A stretch of 16,151 bases of DNA, from positions 1 to 16,151 of the forward strand of contig JACCYI010000209.1 of the NCBI GenBank assembly GCA_013696535.1, in the 5' to 3' direction. This DNA is from Solirubrobacterales bacterium. GTDB taxonomy: Bacteria; Actinomycetota; Thermoleophilia; Solirubrobacterales; Solirubrobacteraceae. Made by a program: the position numbers and the translations under genes. A model generated the notes under the pieces. It saw nothing but the letters and a program-made list of their open reading frames with translations, was not told the DNA's origin and searched no databases. Positions within the stretch are counted from its first letter, which is position 1, and every line of letters starts with the position of its first letter. This document shows positions 1-6,450 of the stretch, in pieces.

Positions 1-1
1 A

Positions 2-601
2 CTAGGTGCGCCGCCGGCTCAAGCGGTCTGAGACGTCGAGATGCTCAAGCGCTTCAAGCCCGACACAGGCGATGCCGTAGGGGTCGCCCGCCGCGAGCAG
101 GTCGTTCCACAGCGCAGGTCCGTAGACGCGTGGGACGAGCAGCTCCACGCACGTCTCGTCCCGGCGGACGACGAGGACGACGGGAGCCCCGTCCTGCTCG
201 AGGTGGGCGCGCAGCACGTCTTGGGCATGAGGCCCGACGAGGTCCAGCGCGGCATGCTCGATGCTGACGTCCTCGACGGAGACATCCTCGGCGCGCAGCA
301 TCATGGAGGTACATGCGCCGACCGCGGCACCGTCGCTGCGAATGATCGCCCGGTGGGGCGATGTGCGAACCCACCAGGCCGCCTTGCCAAGCTGCCCGAG
401 CTCCTCGAGCGCCTCGCCGACCGCCTCCGGATTCCCCTCGAGCTCGAGCGTCGCGCGGTCTGAGCGCTCGGCGAGGCCGACTCGACTGCGGCAGACCGCC
501 GCCTCGGACGCGGGAGAGCCGAAGTGCGCGGCCACCTCGCGTCCGTTGCGCTCGAACATCGTTGCGCCGTGACGGCGCAGCATCGTCGTCATCACCGTCA
601 T
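2..601 (-). CDS. Short GcvT/SoxG-like (folate-binding-fold) protein
   Basis: The protein is 199 aa from the ATG at 601; the frame stays open up to a GTG at 736. Residues about 9-50 (RRHGATMFERNGREVAAHFG, then a VGLAERSDR segment) resemble the N-terminus of aminomethyltransferase/GcvT and sarcosine oxidase subunits. The C-terminal part (ALWNDLLAAGDPYGIACVGLEAL) resembles the GcvT stretch that ends with a 'GL.AL..LR.E' segment. It is about half the length of true GcvT (350+ aa) and close to SoxG-type gamma subunits of about 200 aa. It may bind a folate or act as the accessory subunit of an amine dehydrogenase or demethylase. I prefer the 601 start because it overlaps the stop of the upstream small ORF (ATGA), which implies translational coupling; ATGs at 592 and 583 are alternatives. 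Its downstream partners lie outside the window. The fold is fairly secure; the substrate is unknown. Confidence 0.6.
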   Translation of the reverse strand: MTVMTTMLRRHGATMFERNGREVAAHFGSPASEAAVCRSRVGLAERSDRATLELEGNPEAVGEALEELGQLGKAAWWVRTSPHRAIIRSDGAAVGACTSMMLRAEDVSVEDVSIEHAALDLVGPHAQDVLRAHLEQDGAPVVLVVRRDETCVELLVPRVYGPALWNDLLAAGDPYGIACVGLEALEHLDVSDRLSRRRT

Positions 602-726
602 GACCAGGTGAGATCCCGAGCTACTACGAAGCCATGCGCACCGTCGGGTATGCGGTCGGTGAGTGGCAGGGTGCACCACGCCGCCGCCGTCCCAGGGGCC
701 TGGGCTGCGGTCGTGATCTGATCCAT
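598..726 (-). CDS. Candidate 42-aa small ORF coupled to the GcvT-like gene
   Basis: The ATG at 726-724 is preceded by a strong Shine-Dalgarno sequence (GGAGGGAG at 743-736, about 9 bases from the ATG). The frame runs 42 codons to TGA at 600-598, and that TGA overlaps the ATG of the GcvT-like gene by two bases. The peptide starts MDQITTAAQAPGTAAAWCTL and ends GFVVARDLTWS. It has a single Cys (residue 18), no signal peptide and no membrane segment. I do not recognise it. It could be a leader peptide that couples translation of the next gene, a small partner subunit, or a modified-peptide precursor. Nothing beyond the start signals and the overlap shows that it is made in the cell. Confidence 0.45.
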   Translation of the reverse strand: MDQITTAAQAPGTAAAWCTLPLTDRIPDGAHGFVVARDLTWS

Positions 727-735
727 GCGGCAGCA

Positions 736-775
736 CTCCCTCCTGCCCGGCGATACCGGGCGGTCTCCTTCCTGC
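736..775 (-). promoter_or_regulatory. Leader hairpin flanked by duplicated Shine-Dalgarno-like repeats
   Basis: Read on the minus strand, the leader holds GCAGGAAGGAG (775-765), a 6-bp hairpin GCCCGG/CCGGGC with a 5-base loop (761-745), and GCAGGAGGGAG (746-736). The two 11-base repeats differ at one base. The downstream copy is the ribosome-binding site of the ATG at 726. The upstream copy has no start codon at a usable distance, so it could be a ribosome standby site or a protein/RNA recognition element. It matches no riboswitch class I know; the glycine riboswitch core is absent. Confidence 0.5.
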
Positions 776-780
776 TTCCG

Positions 781-808
781 AGGTTAGTGACCAACATCAC
801 GAAGTCAA
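781..808 (-). promoter_or_regulatory. Putative minus-strand promoter for the small ORF/GcvT-like unit
   Basis: On the minus strand, TTGACT (808-803) and TAACCT (786-781) are separated by 16 bases. This is a good −35/−10 pair for a vegetative sigma factor and predicts a transcript start near 774-775. The RNA would then begin almost exactly at the first GCAGGAAGGAG repeat, giving a leader of about 48 bases. It is inferred from sequence only. Confidence 0.45.
784..803. promoter_or_regulatory. Crp-like palindrome GTGA-N6-TCAC
   Basis: GTGA (787-790) and TCAC (797-800) are separated by six bases. The symmetry extends to outer TT (784-785) and AA (802-803). The core GTGA-N6-TCAC is the half-site arrangement of Crp-family cAMP receptor proteins. 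It lies in the −35/−10 spacer of the minus promoter, where binding would repress, and about 48 bases before the presumed tetR transcript start. It could instead be the operator of the neighbouring TetR protein. A core match is not rare enough by chance to prove function. Confidence 0.35.
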
Positions 809-828
809 GGCTTCCCGGCCGGCATCGC

Positions 829-834
829 TACGCT
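829..834 (+). promoter_or_regulatory. −10 box for leaderless tetR-family transcript
   Basis: TACGCT fits the TANNNT −10 pattern and ends 7 bases before the ATG at 842, so transcription would start at or next to the start codon. The same spacing is seen before folP. There is no Shine-Dalgarno sequence before this ATG, which fits a leaderless mRNA. Confidence 0.45.
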
Positions 835-841
835 GGCCGCG

Positions 842-1450
842 ATGGCCACAACGGGCTCGCCCACCAGCAACCAGACCGCCGTTGTGGGCGGCGCTCGCGA
901 ACGCATTCTCGAGGCGGCCTACGAGCTCTTCTCTCGCCGGGGCGTCCGCGGAGTCGGCATCGATGCCATCATCGCCCGCGCCGGCGTGGCACGGATGACG
1001 CTCTACCGCCATTTCTCCTCCAAGGAGGAGCTCGCGCTGGCCTGTCTCGCGCGCCGCGAGCAGCGATGGACGCGCCAATGGCTGCAGGTGGAGATCGAAG
1101 CTCGGGCGACAGCCCCGGGCGAGAGGCTCCTCGCGGTGTTCGACGTCTTCGACGAGTGGTTCCAGACCCCGGAGTTCGAGGGCTGCACCTTCATCCGCAT
1201 CCTGCTCGAAGCCACCGACAGCGCGGACTCCATCGGCCGCGCCGGTCGGGAGTACCTCGCGGGCATTCGCAACATGCTCGCCGACCTGGCCCGGCAGGCG
1301 GGCCTCGCGGACGCCGAGGACTTCGCGTTCAAGTGGCACATCCTGATGAAGGGATCGATCGTCGCAGCCGGCGAGGGCGACCTCGCCTCCGCAAGGCGCG
1401 CCCAGCAGATCGCCAAAGTGCTCCTGAACCATGAACTTCAGGCTGCCTAG
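842..1450 (+). CDS. TetR/AcrR-family transcriptional regulator
   Basis: The protein is 202 aa, usual for the family. Residues about 18-68 form the TetR DNA-binding domain: an ARERILEAAYELFSRRGV helix, then GIDAIIARAGVARMTLYRHF (the helix-turn-helix) and SSKEELALACL. The remaining all-helical part should bind a small-molecule ligand and mediate dimerisation; it gives no clue to the ligand. The first 17 residues are a disordered Thr/Ser/Ala-rich tail. The start is set by a −10 box exactly one leaderless spacing upstream. The gene is divergent from the small ORF/GcvT-like unit and shares its promoter region, so local and self regulation is likely. The family assignment is secure; the target and inducer are not. 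Confidence 0.93.
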   Translation: MATTGSPTSNQTAVVGGARERILEAAYELFSRRGVRGVGIDAIIARAGVARMTLYRHFSSKEELALACLARREQRWTRQWLQVEIEARATAPGERLLAVFDVFDEWFQTPEFEGCTFIRILLEATDSADSIGRAGREYLAGIRNMLADLARQAGLADAEDFAFKWHILMKGSIVAAGEGDLASARRAQQIAKVLLNHELQAA

Positions 1451-1491
1451 CCCGCCTGAAGCTGCAGCGTCGGCGCGCAACGCCAGAACCC

Positions 1492-1509
1492 GCCCGCGGC
1501 ATCGCGGGC
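1492..1509. terminator. Possible bidirectional terminator hairpin
   Basis: GCCCGCG (1492-1498) and CGCGGGC (1503-1509) form a 7-bp GC-only stem with a 4-base loop. It lies in the 95-base gap between the convergent tetR-family and wall-hydrolase genes. No clear T run follows on either strand (only GTTT about 10 bases later on the plus strand), so it may simply be a barrier hairpin. Confidence 0.4.
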
Positions 1510-1545
1510 TCGCAAGTGTTTCGGAGGGAACACCGCTCGTAGGGG

Positions 1546-3987
1546 TCAGCCCTTGGTGCGCGAGCTGCGCCGGGGCCGGACCTGCAGCGCGGAGCTCGAG
1601 GGCGTCGTGCGCACACGCGGGTTGTCGATCCTGGAGAGCCGGTCGATGAGCTTTCGCCATTGCGAGGGCTTCAGGGCGCTTGACACCTGCTTGGCGAGCG
1701 TGGTGTTGGTGCCGTAGAGGGGCCGCCAGCCCACGTGGATGTGGTCGGCGTGATCGGCCATCGCGAGTGTGTTGTCGGCCCCGTCGAAGGTCATGAGGGA
1801 GATGATCTGGTCGGCTTGGAGACTGCCCTGCAGGGTGAGGAGCCGCTGGATGGTCAGCTCGGTGATCGATCCGGCTCCTTGGTGGCCTTGGATGGGGATG
1901 CCGTTGACTTTGGCGATGTCCACGGCGTTGCCCGAGGAGTGGTGTGAGACGTTGCCCGAGGCGGTGAGGTAGCCGTGGCCGCAGCGCAGCGACGTGACGG
2001 TCGGCTTGAGCCCCGAGGCGGCGAGGTACTCGAGGGTTGCCAGCACGCGCCGGTCGATCTGCCCGGTCAAGACGTCGCGGCGCCCGCATTCGTAGAGCTC
2101 GATCCGCGGGTTGGCCGCCACACGCTGGGCGAGTTCTTCCTTGCTCATGAGCAGGATCTGCCCGATCGACAGGTGCGCGGCGTCGGGCCCGACGAACGGG
2201 TTGCGCCCGCGCGCGCGATAGATCGCGGTGGACTCGAGCAGCTTCCAACCGTCAAGGATCGGCTTGGGATCGACCCGCGGCGCACCGCGACCCGCCGGCC
2301 GGATTTCGAAGAGGACATGCGGGGCGGCCTTGCCGTCGCCGCGTCTGATCCGGCCGAGGATGGTGCCCGCCGCAACTTTCGAGCCGACCTTCAGCGGCTT
2401 AAGCTGGATGTCTCTGCGATCGAGGCCGAAGACGCCGGAAAGGCTGCGAACCGTCGTGATGCCCGCGACCTTGCCGCCCGCTTCGATGATCTGCTGGGCA
2501 CCGCCGGCATCGTGCGCGTTTGGACGGCGCGGGTGCGCGAACAGGCGTTCCTTGGCAGCTCGCACGGACTGCGGGGAAGCCCCCTTCGCGGCGAGACCGG
2601 AGGAAGCCGCCGAACCGCCGCGACGCCCCGGCTTGCGGGTGCCCGCGGTTGCCGGGACCGAAGGCTTGCGATCGGCTCTGGGGAGCTTGAGCTCTGAAGC
2701 CACCTCGGCCGAGGTCACCTTGCGCGGCTTGAGGGCTGGGTAGCGCTCAGCGACCGAGCCAAGTCTCCCGTACGTGAAGGTGTTGCCGTAGGCGTCCTGG
2801 AGCTGGAGAAAGCGACCGAGCCGCTCCGTTCGCCCGATGCGGACGATTCGACCGTCGTTGGCGGCGATCACGGGCGCGCCAGCGCGGGCGTAGACGTTGA
2901 TGCCGCGCCGCCCCTGACTGGATTCGATCAGGTAGGCGGCGTTCTGACCCTGCTTGCGGCGCCTGCGCAGCTGCCGCTCGGAGAGATCGTCGGCGTAGGA
3001 AGCCTTGGCGTGGACGGGGAAGCGAGCCTGCGTGAGACCGGTCAGCGACCCGACGAGGTTCGATGGCAGGCCACCGATCAAGCGGGCCCGCATCAACACC
3101 GAGTCGACGTACCAATCCGCGTGGTTGTACGCAAAGACCGCCCGAGACAGATCCTTCTCCGCTCCGGCTGCGCGGAGATAGCGCGCGGCGCCGAAGATGG
3201 CGTCGACCGGGTTGTACGGGTCCTTCGCACCGTCGCGGTTGCCATCGACCCCGTAGAGCTTCCACGTGGAGGGAAGAAACTGCATCCACCCGAGCGCGCC
3301 TGCGGTGCTCACGTTCAAGTTGCGGCCGTAATCCGTCTCGATCTCATTGATCGCCGCAAGCACTTCCCACCGCACGCCGTATTGCATCCCCGCCGCCTGA
3401 TAAATCGGCAGCAGGAACGGCGGAATGCGGAACTTGTCGATAAAGAAGTTCGGCACGCCGATCGGCGCTGCCCCCGGCGAAGCCAACGAAAGCCCCGGGT
3501 TCTGCTGCGTCGGGGTCCCGTTGGCATTGCGGTCGGGCTGCGGACCAGGGGTGGGCGCCGGGGCCGCCCTGCGCCGAGGCTCGACGGGCGCCACCACCGC
3601 CTCGGACTTGCCCTGGGCATTCGCGCGCCTGCGGCGGGTCCTGTTGCGTTCGCCGTACGTCCGCCCCTGGGCGTTGGGCTTGCGATGTGGGGTGGCGATC
3701 GGTGTGGATGCGGGGGGCGTGGGGCTGGTCTCGCTCGGCGTGGGCGACGGCAGGACGGCAGACCCCAGGTCCTCGACCCGCGCCACGGGAGCCGTGATGC
3801 CAGGAAGGGGAACCGCCTCGACGGGGGTGCCCGGTGGCACGTCGACGGTCAGAGTGACCTGCTGCCCGTCCGCCAGGGTGACTCTCAGGCTTCGAAGCTC
3901 GGCCGACGCGGGTGCGGCCGCCGCCCCGTAGCCGGCGGTGCAGATCCCCGCCGTGGCGAGCAGTGTGAGCAGCTTGCGTCGTCTCAT
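1546..3987 (-). CDS. Exported multi-domain peptidoglycan hydrolase (lytic transglycosylase, degenerate M23, M15)
   Basis: The protein is 813 aa from the ATG at 3987 (a TTG lies one codon upstream; residue numbers here count from it). Residues 1-30 are a signal peptide: MMRRRK, a hydrophobic core, and a likely cut after ASA. Residues about 80-165 are a Pro/Thr/Arg-rich linker. Residues about 175-310 are an MltB/SLT-type lytic transglycosylase domain with catalytic Glu218 in INEIETDYGRN, plus AGALGWMQFLPSTW and FAYNHADWYV. Residues about 362-410 and 533-580 match the M23/LytM fold but lack its zinc ligands, and an Arg/Ala/Gly-rich insert of about 120 residues splits the domain. Residues about 625-758 are an M15-type peptidase domain with HHSSGNAVD (HxxGxAxD) and DHIHVGW (HxH). 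It should cleave glycan strands and perhaps stem peptides outside the membrane. The gene is solitary, convergent with tetR and divergent from the phasin-like gene. Confidence 0.88.
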   Translation of the reverse strand: MRRRKLLTLLATAGICTAGYGAAAAPASAELRSLRVTLADGQQVTLTVDVPPGTPVEAVPLPGITAPVARVEDLGSAVLPSPTPSETSPTPPASTPIATPHRKPNAQGRTYGERNRTRRRRANAQGKSEAVVAPVEPRRRAAPAPTPGPQPDRNANGTPTQQNPGLSLASPGAAPIGVPNFFIDKFRIPPFLLPIYQAAGMQYGVRWEVLAAINEIETDYGRNLNVSTAGALGWMQFLPSTWKLYGVDGNRDGAKDPYNPVDAIFGAARYLRAAGAEKDLSRAVFAYNHADWYVDSVLMRARLIGGLPSNLVGSLTGLTQARFPVHAKASYADDLSERQLRRRRKQGQNAAYLIESSQGRRGINVYARAGAPVIAANDGRIVRIGRTERLGRFLQLQDAYGNTFTYGRLGSVAERYPALKPRKVTSAEVASELKLPRADRKPSVPATAGTRKPGRRGGSAASSGLAAKGASPQSVRAAKERLFAHPRRPNAHDAGGAQQIIEAGGKVAGITTVRSLSGVFGLDRRDIQLKPLKVGSKVAAGTILGRIRRGDGKAAPHVLFEIRPAGRGAPRVDPKPILDGWKLLESTAIYRARGRNPFVGPDAAHLSIGQILLMSKEELAQRVAANPRIELYECGRRDVLTGQIDRRVLATLEYLAASGLKPTVTSLRCGHGYLTASGNVSHHSSGNAVDIAKVNGIPIQGHQGAGSITELTIQRLLTLQGSLQADQIISLMTFDGADNTLAMADHADHIHVGWRPLYGTNTTLAKQVSSALKPSQWRKLIDRLSRIDNPRVRTTPSSSALQVRPRRSSRTKG

Positions 3988-4166
3988 CAACTTCTTGCCC
4001 GATTCCAGCAGGTCGATCGTTCCGAGCCGAGGCGGACTCCAAGCACGCTACTGCCTGCTCCGAAGACGCGCAATGTCGAATCGGCGCTTCGCGCCCCTCG
4101 ACGCCATCGATCCGAAGCCTGAAGCTCGACTCGACCCTGCACCTCGGACGTACGGGCTTCCTGCGC

Positions 4167-4172
4167 TAGGTT
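4167..4172 (+). promoter_or_regulatory. Putative −10 box upstream of the first phasin-like gene
   Basis: TAGGTT lies in the 228-base divergent gap 3988-4215, with TCGGAC (4144-4149) at −35 distance (17-base spacer). The transcript would start near 4180. A Shine-Dalgarno sequence GAGGA at 4205-4209 sits 6 bases before the ATG at 4216. I see no convincing palindromic operator in the rest of the gap. Confidence 0.35.
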
Positions 4173-4215
4173 TCGGCATTCACCGGCAATCGCTTGAGGA
4201 AACCGAGGATTCGGC

Positions 4216-4743
4216 ATGGACGACGAGAGCAGCGAAGCCGAGGGGTTGCGCGACCGCCTTGCGCGGCAGGGCGAGGACGCGCTGGGCAAGATCGCCCAGG
4301 ACCTTCTCGAGAACCCCCTGGTCAGCGGGGCTCTGACGCGGGCCTTCGAAGCCCGCGAGCGCGCGGTTCAGGCGCAGGAGGTCGCGATGGGCGCGCTCAA
4401 CCTTCCGTCGGCGGCGGACCTCGAGCGGCTGACGCGTCGCCTGCGTTCGGTCTCTCAGCGCCTGGAGGGGATCGAGGACGGCGTCGACCGGCTGGACCAG
4501 CGCTTCGAGAGCCTCACCCGATCGGCCGCCCGGGCCACCGTGGACGAGCGCCTCTCCGCCATGGAGTCCCAGCTCGCCAAGCTCGTGGTCGAGGTGGGCG
4601 CGCTGACCGCCGGGCTCGACACCTCGCCGTCGCCGGTGCCGCGCGAGCAGGAGCGCCTCGAAGTCGACGAGCCCGCCCCGCTTCCGCCGGTTGCTCCCAA
4701 GAAGCCCCGCTCCAAGCCTCGCAAGGCACCCGCGAAGCCGTAG
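4216..4743 (+). CDS. Phasin-like coiled-coil protein with Lys/Pro tail
   Basis: The protein is 175 aa, acidic at the N-terminus, with no signal peptide. Residues about 10-62 form an amphipathic helix. The segment MGALNLPSAADLERLTRRL leads into heptad-rich coiled coil (about 65-120), as in phasin-like, polyhydroxyalkanoate-granule-associated small proteins. The last about 20 residues are Lys/Pro/Ala-rich (KKPRSKPRKAPAKP), a histone-like tail that could bind DNA or polyphosphate. A similar tail occurs in the protein at 5464, and the layouts match even though sequence identity is low. The neighbouring SCP2 and thioesterase genes hint at a lipid or polyester connection, but no PHA synthase is in the window. 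The function is inferred from layout only. Confidence 0.6.
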   Translation: MDDESSEAEGLRDRLARQGEDALGKIAQDLLENPLVSGALTRAFEARERAVQAQEVAMGALNLPSAADLERLTRRLRSVSQRLEGIEDGVDRLDQRFESLTRSAARATVDERLSAMESQLAKLVVEVGALTAGLDTSPSPVPREQERLEVDEPAPLPPVAPKKPRSKPRKAPAKP

Positions 4744-4744
4744 G

Positions 4745-5443
4745 TCAGGCCAGCGCGGTGGCTCCCACTCGCCCGATCGCCTCCTCGGCGGCGGCGAGCG
4801 CGTCGCTGGTGATCCGCCCAGCCGGGTTGGCGGTGATGGCTAGCACACAGCCGGCCGTGATGCCGTGCCGGGAGGCCGCGGCGAGCAGGGCGGCGGTCTC
4901 CATGTCCACCGCGGCAGCGCCGGCAGCCCGCCGCCGGTCGGCCATCTCAGGGTCGGGCTCGTAGAATACGTCGGTCGAGAGCACGGTGACCAGGCGTGAG
5001 CGCGACCCGGCCGCCGCTGTGAGCGCTTCCGTGAGCACCGGGTCCGGCGTCTGGCGCTCGGCGGCACCGAGGGAACGGCTCGTTCCGTCCTGTCCGATCA
5101 CCTCCCCGACGATCAGGACGTCACCGAGGATTGCGCCGGTGTCGAGCGCGGCGCACGTCCCGACGCGCACGATGCGCCGGGCGCCGAGTCCGATGAGCTC
5201 TTCCACCACGATCGCGGCGCTCGGGCCCCCGATGCCCGTGCTCTGCACGGTGAGTGGCTTCCCGTCGGCCGCCGTTCCGGTGTAGCCCCAGAGCCCACGG
5301 TGGTGGTTGAGCATCTTGGGCCGCTCGAGCAGCCACTGGGCGAGCCGAAGGGCGCGACCGGGGTCTCCCGGCGCGAGGACTCGCTCGGCGACGTCCGCGT
5401 GAGGCTGCAGATGGCGGGCCGGGGACGGCAACAGATCCCGCAT
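4745..5443 (-). CDS. Nucleoside phosphorylase (PNP/uridine phosphorylase family)
   Basis: The protein is 232 aa. It should cleave purine or pyrimidine nucleosides with phosphate to the free base and ribose-1-phosphate in the cytosol. The family motifs are present: LAPGDPGRA (residues 24-31, phosphate-binding), STGIGGPSAAIVVEEL (68-82), RVGTCAAL (93-100) and VDMETAALL (179-187, ribose-binding Glu182). The length is typical of DeoD or uridine phosphorylase. The base-recognition segment near residues 202-215 is not a clear DeoD 'SDH' motif, so I cannot separate purine from uridine specificity. Its stop lies one base from the stop of the convergent phasin-like gene, and its start is 20 bases from the divergent gene at 5464. 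With hpt in this window it fits nucleoside and base salvage. Confidence 0.85.
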   Translation of the reverse strand: MRDLLPSPARHLQPHADVAERVLAPGDPGRALRLAQWLLERPKMLNHHRGLWGYTGTAADGKPLTVQSTGIGGPSAAIVVEELIGLGARRIVRVGTCAALDTGAILGDVLIVGEVIGQDGTSRSLGAAERQTPDPVLTEALTAAAGSRSRLVTVLSTDVFYEPDPEMADRRRAAGAAAVDMETAALLAAASRHGITAGCVLAITANPAGRITSDALAAAEEAIGRVGATALA

Positions 5444-5448
5444 GGAAC

Positions 5449-5454
5449 TACACT
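5449..5454 (+). promoter_or_regulatory. −10 box for the second phasin-like gene
   Basis: TACACT fits TANNNT and ends 9 bases before the ATG at 5464, giving an almost leaderless transcript. The −35 region would fall inside the divergent phosphorylase coding sequence, since the gap between the two genes is only 20 bases. Confidence 0.35.
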
Positions 5455-5463
5455 TCGGCTGCT

Positions 5464-5976
5464 ATGGGGAAGAAAGACAAGAAGAAGGCGTCCAAGACGG
5501 AGTCAAATCCTGCCGAAGCCGTCCGCGCCGCGGTCGAGCAGGCCTTCGCGGCGACGGCCGGCAGTGCCGCCTCGTCAGCCGGTCGGGCTCAGGGCCTCGT
5601 CGACGAGATCACCTCGGCGGCCAGCCGGGTTCGCGATGCCCTCGACGACCTCCGTCTCGTTGACGATCTCAAGGGCCTGAGCGCGCAGGTCGGCGCGCTG
5701 GCCGCGCGGGTGGAGGCGCTCGAGGCGCGTTCGGAGTCGCCGGCTCCCGCCCCGGCGGCCCCCGCCCGGCGCCGGACGACCGCAGCCACTCGAAGCTCCT
5801 CGGCGCGCAAGCCCCCGGCCGGCGATGCCAAGCCCAAGCCCGCTCGCGCCAAGGCCGGGACCGTGACTCGATCGAGGTCGACTACCAGGAAGCCGGCGTC
5901 GCGTGGGACCCGTGCGGCCAAGCCCAGCCCTCCCGCAGCGGACCCGGCGCCTGAGTCGTCAACGGGACGCTCCTGA
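5464..5976 (+). CDS. Phasin-like protein with histone-like Lys/Arg/Ala/Pro tail
   Basis: The protein is 170 aa. A basic start (MGKKDKKKASK) is followed by Ala-rich amphipathic helices (residues about 16-70) and a short coiled coil (about 70-91). About 75 residues of low-complexity Ala/Pro/Lys/Arg/Ser/Thr follow (for example ARRRTTAATRSSSARKPPAG), resembling the C-terminal tail of actinobacterial histone-like proteins. The helical part is of the phasin or polyhydroxyalkanoate-granule type; the tail could contact DNA or polyphosphate. It shares its plan with the protein at 4216. The gene ends 5 bases before the SCP2-like gene, so the two are probably cotranscribed. The biochemical role is not proven by sequence. 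Confidence 0.6.
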   Translation: MGKKDKKKASKTESNPAEAVRAAVEQAFAATAGSAASSAGRAQGLVDEITSAASRVRDALDDLRLVDDLKGLSAQVGALAARVEALEARSESPAPAPAAPARRRTTAATRSSSARKPPAGDAKPKPARAKAGTVTRSRSTTRKPASRGTRAAKPSPPAADPAPESSTGRS

Positions 5977-5981
5977 ACCCC

Positions 5982-6407
5982 ATGAGCGTGGGGTTCCGCT
6001 CCTCGCGGGAGTTCCGGAGCGTGATGGACAAGGTGTTCTCGATGATGAGCGAGGATCCCGACATGGGTCCCAAGCTGCGAGAAGCGGACGTTCCACAGCG
6101 CTTCGAGTTCTCAGATCTCGACCTGGTCTGCAACGTCCGCGCCGCCAAGGCGGGAGAAGATGGCTGCCTGCACTGGGAATGGTCAGATGACGTGGACTGG
6201 GAGCCCCGGGTCCGGATGGCCATGTCGTCGGAGACCGCCAACAAGTACTTCCAGGGCAAGGAGAACATCGCGATGGCGATCGCGCGGCGGCGGATCAAGA
6301 CCGGTGGCGACGTCAAGGCGGCGCTCGAGATCATGCCAATCACCAAGCCGGTCTTCGCCCGCTATCGAGCGCTCGTGGAAGCGGAGTACCCGCACCTCAA
6401 GGCCTGA
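5982..6407 (+). CDS. SCP2-type sterol/lipid-binding domain protein
   Basis: The protein is 141 aa, a single cytosolic domain without a signal peptide. The order of elements matches the SCP-2 sterol-transfer fold: an N-terminal helix with SREFRSVMDKVFSMM, strands around VPQRFEFSDLDLVCNVRAA, a DDVDWEPRVRMAMSSETANKYFQGKEN-type segment, then AMARRRIK-like and GDVKAALEIMPITKPVFARY helices. Such proteins carry lipids or acyl-CoA. The ATG at 5982 lies 5 bases after the phasin-like stop, suggesting an operon and a shared lipid or granule role. The Shine-Dalgarno sequence is weak. The bound ligand cannot be told from sequence. Confidence 0.75.
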   Translation: MSVGFRSSREFRSVMDKVFSMMSEDPDMGPKLREADVPQRFEFSDLDLVCNVRAAKAGEDGCLHWEWSDDVDWEPRVRMAMSSETANKYFQGKENIAMAIARRRIKTGGDVKAALEIMPITKPVFARYRALVEAEYPHLKA

Positions 6408-6431
6408 GGCCGTCACCGAAGGCGGGCGTCG

Positions 6432-6437
6432 TAGCGT
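6432..6437 (+). promoter_or_regulatory. Possible −10 box before the cyclase gene
   Basis: TAGCGT lies in the 43-base gap after the SCP2-like gene, 13 bases before the ATG at 6451. The same hexamer stands before folP. It would give a leader of only about 6 bases; no Shine-Dalgarno sequence is visible before this ATG. Confidence 0.3.
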
Positions 6438-6450
6438 CTGCGGCGCGCGC

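Noticed and set aside
602..736. GTG at 736 as the start of the GcvT-like protein
   Set aside because: The extra 45 residues show no similarity to the family, the Shine-Dalgarno sequence lies too close to this GTG, and the same DNA reads as the 42-aa ORF with good start signals.
736..775. Glycine riboswitch upstream of a GcvT-like gene
   Set aside because: The conserved glycine aptamer core and the tandem layout are missing, and the leader is only about 48 bases.
797..2248. A 483-codon open frame on the minus strand across tetR and the end of the wall hydrolase
   Set aside because: It runs antisense to the TetR domain and out of frame through the M15 domain; its residues are Arg/Pro/Ala-rich with no motif, as expected from high-GC shadow frames.
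3010..4122. A 370-codon plus-strand frame opposite the wall hydrolase
   Set aside because: It is Arg/Gly-rich without domains, and lies wholly opposite the signal peptide, transglycosylase and linker of a well-supported gene.
6160..6450. Extended N-terminus of the cyclase
   Set aside because: The added 97 residues are Ser/Arg/Pro-rich and overlap the SCP2-like gene in another frame; the MerR-like domain starts right after the ATG at 6451.
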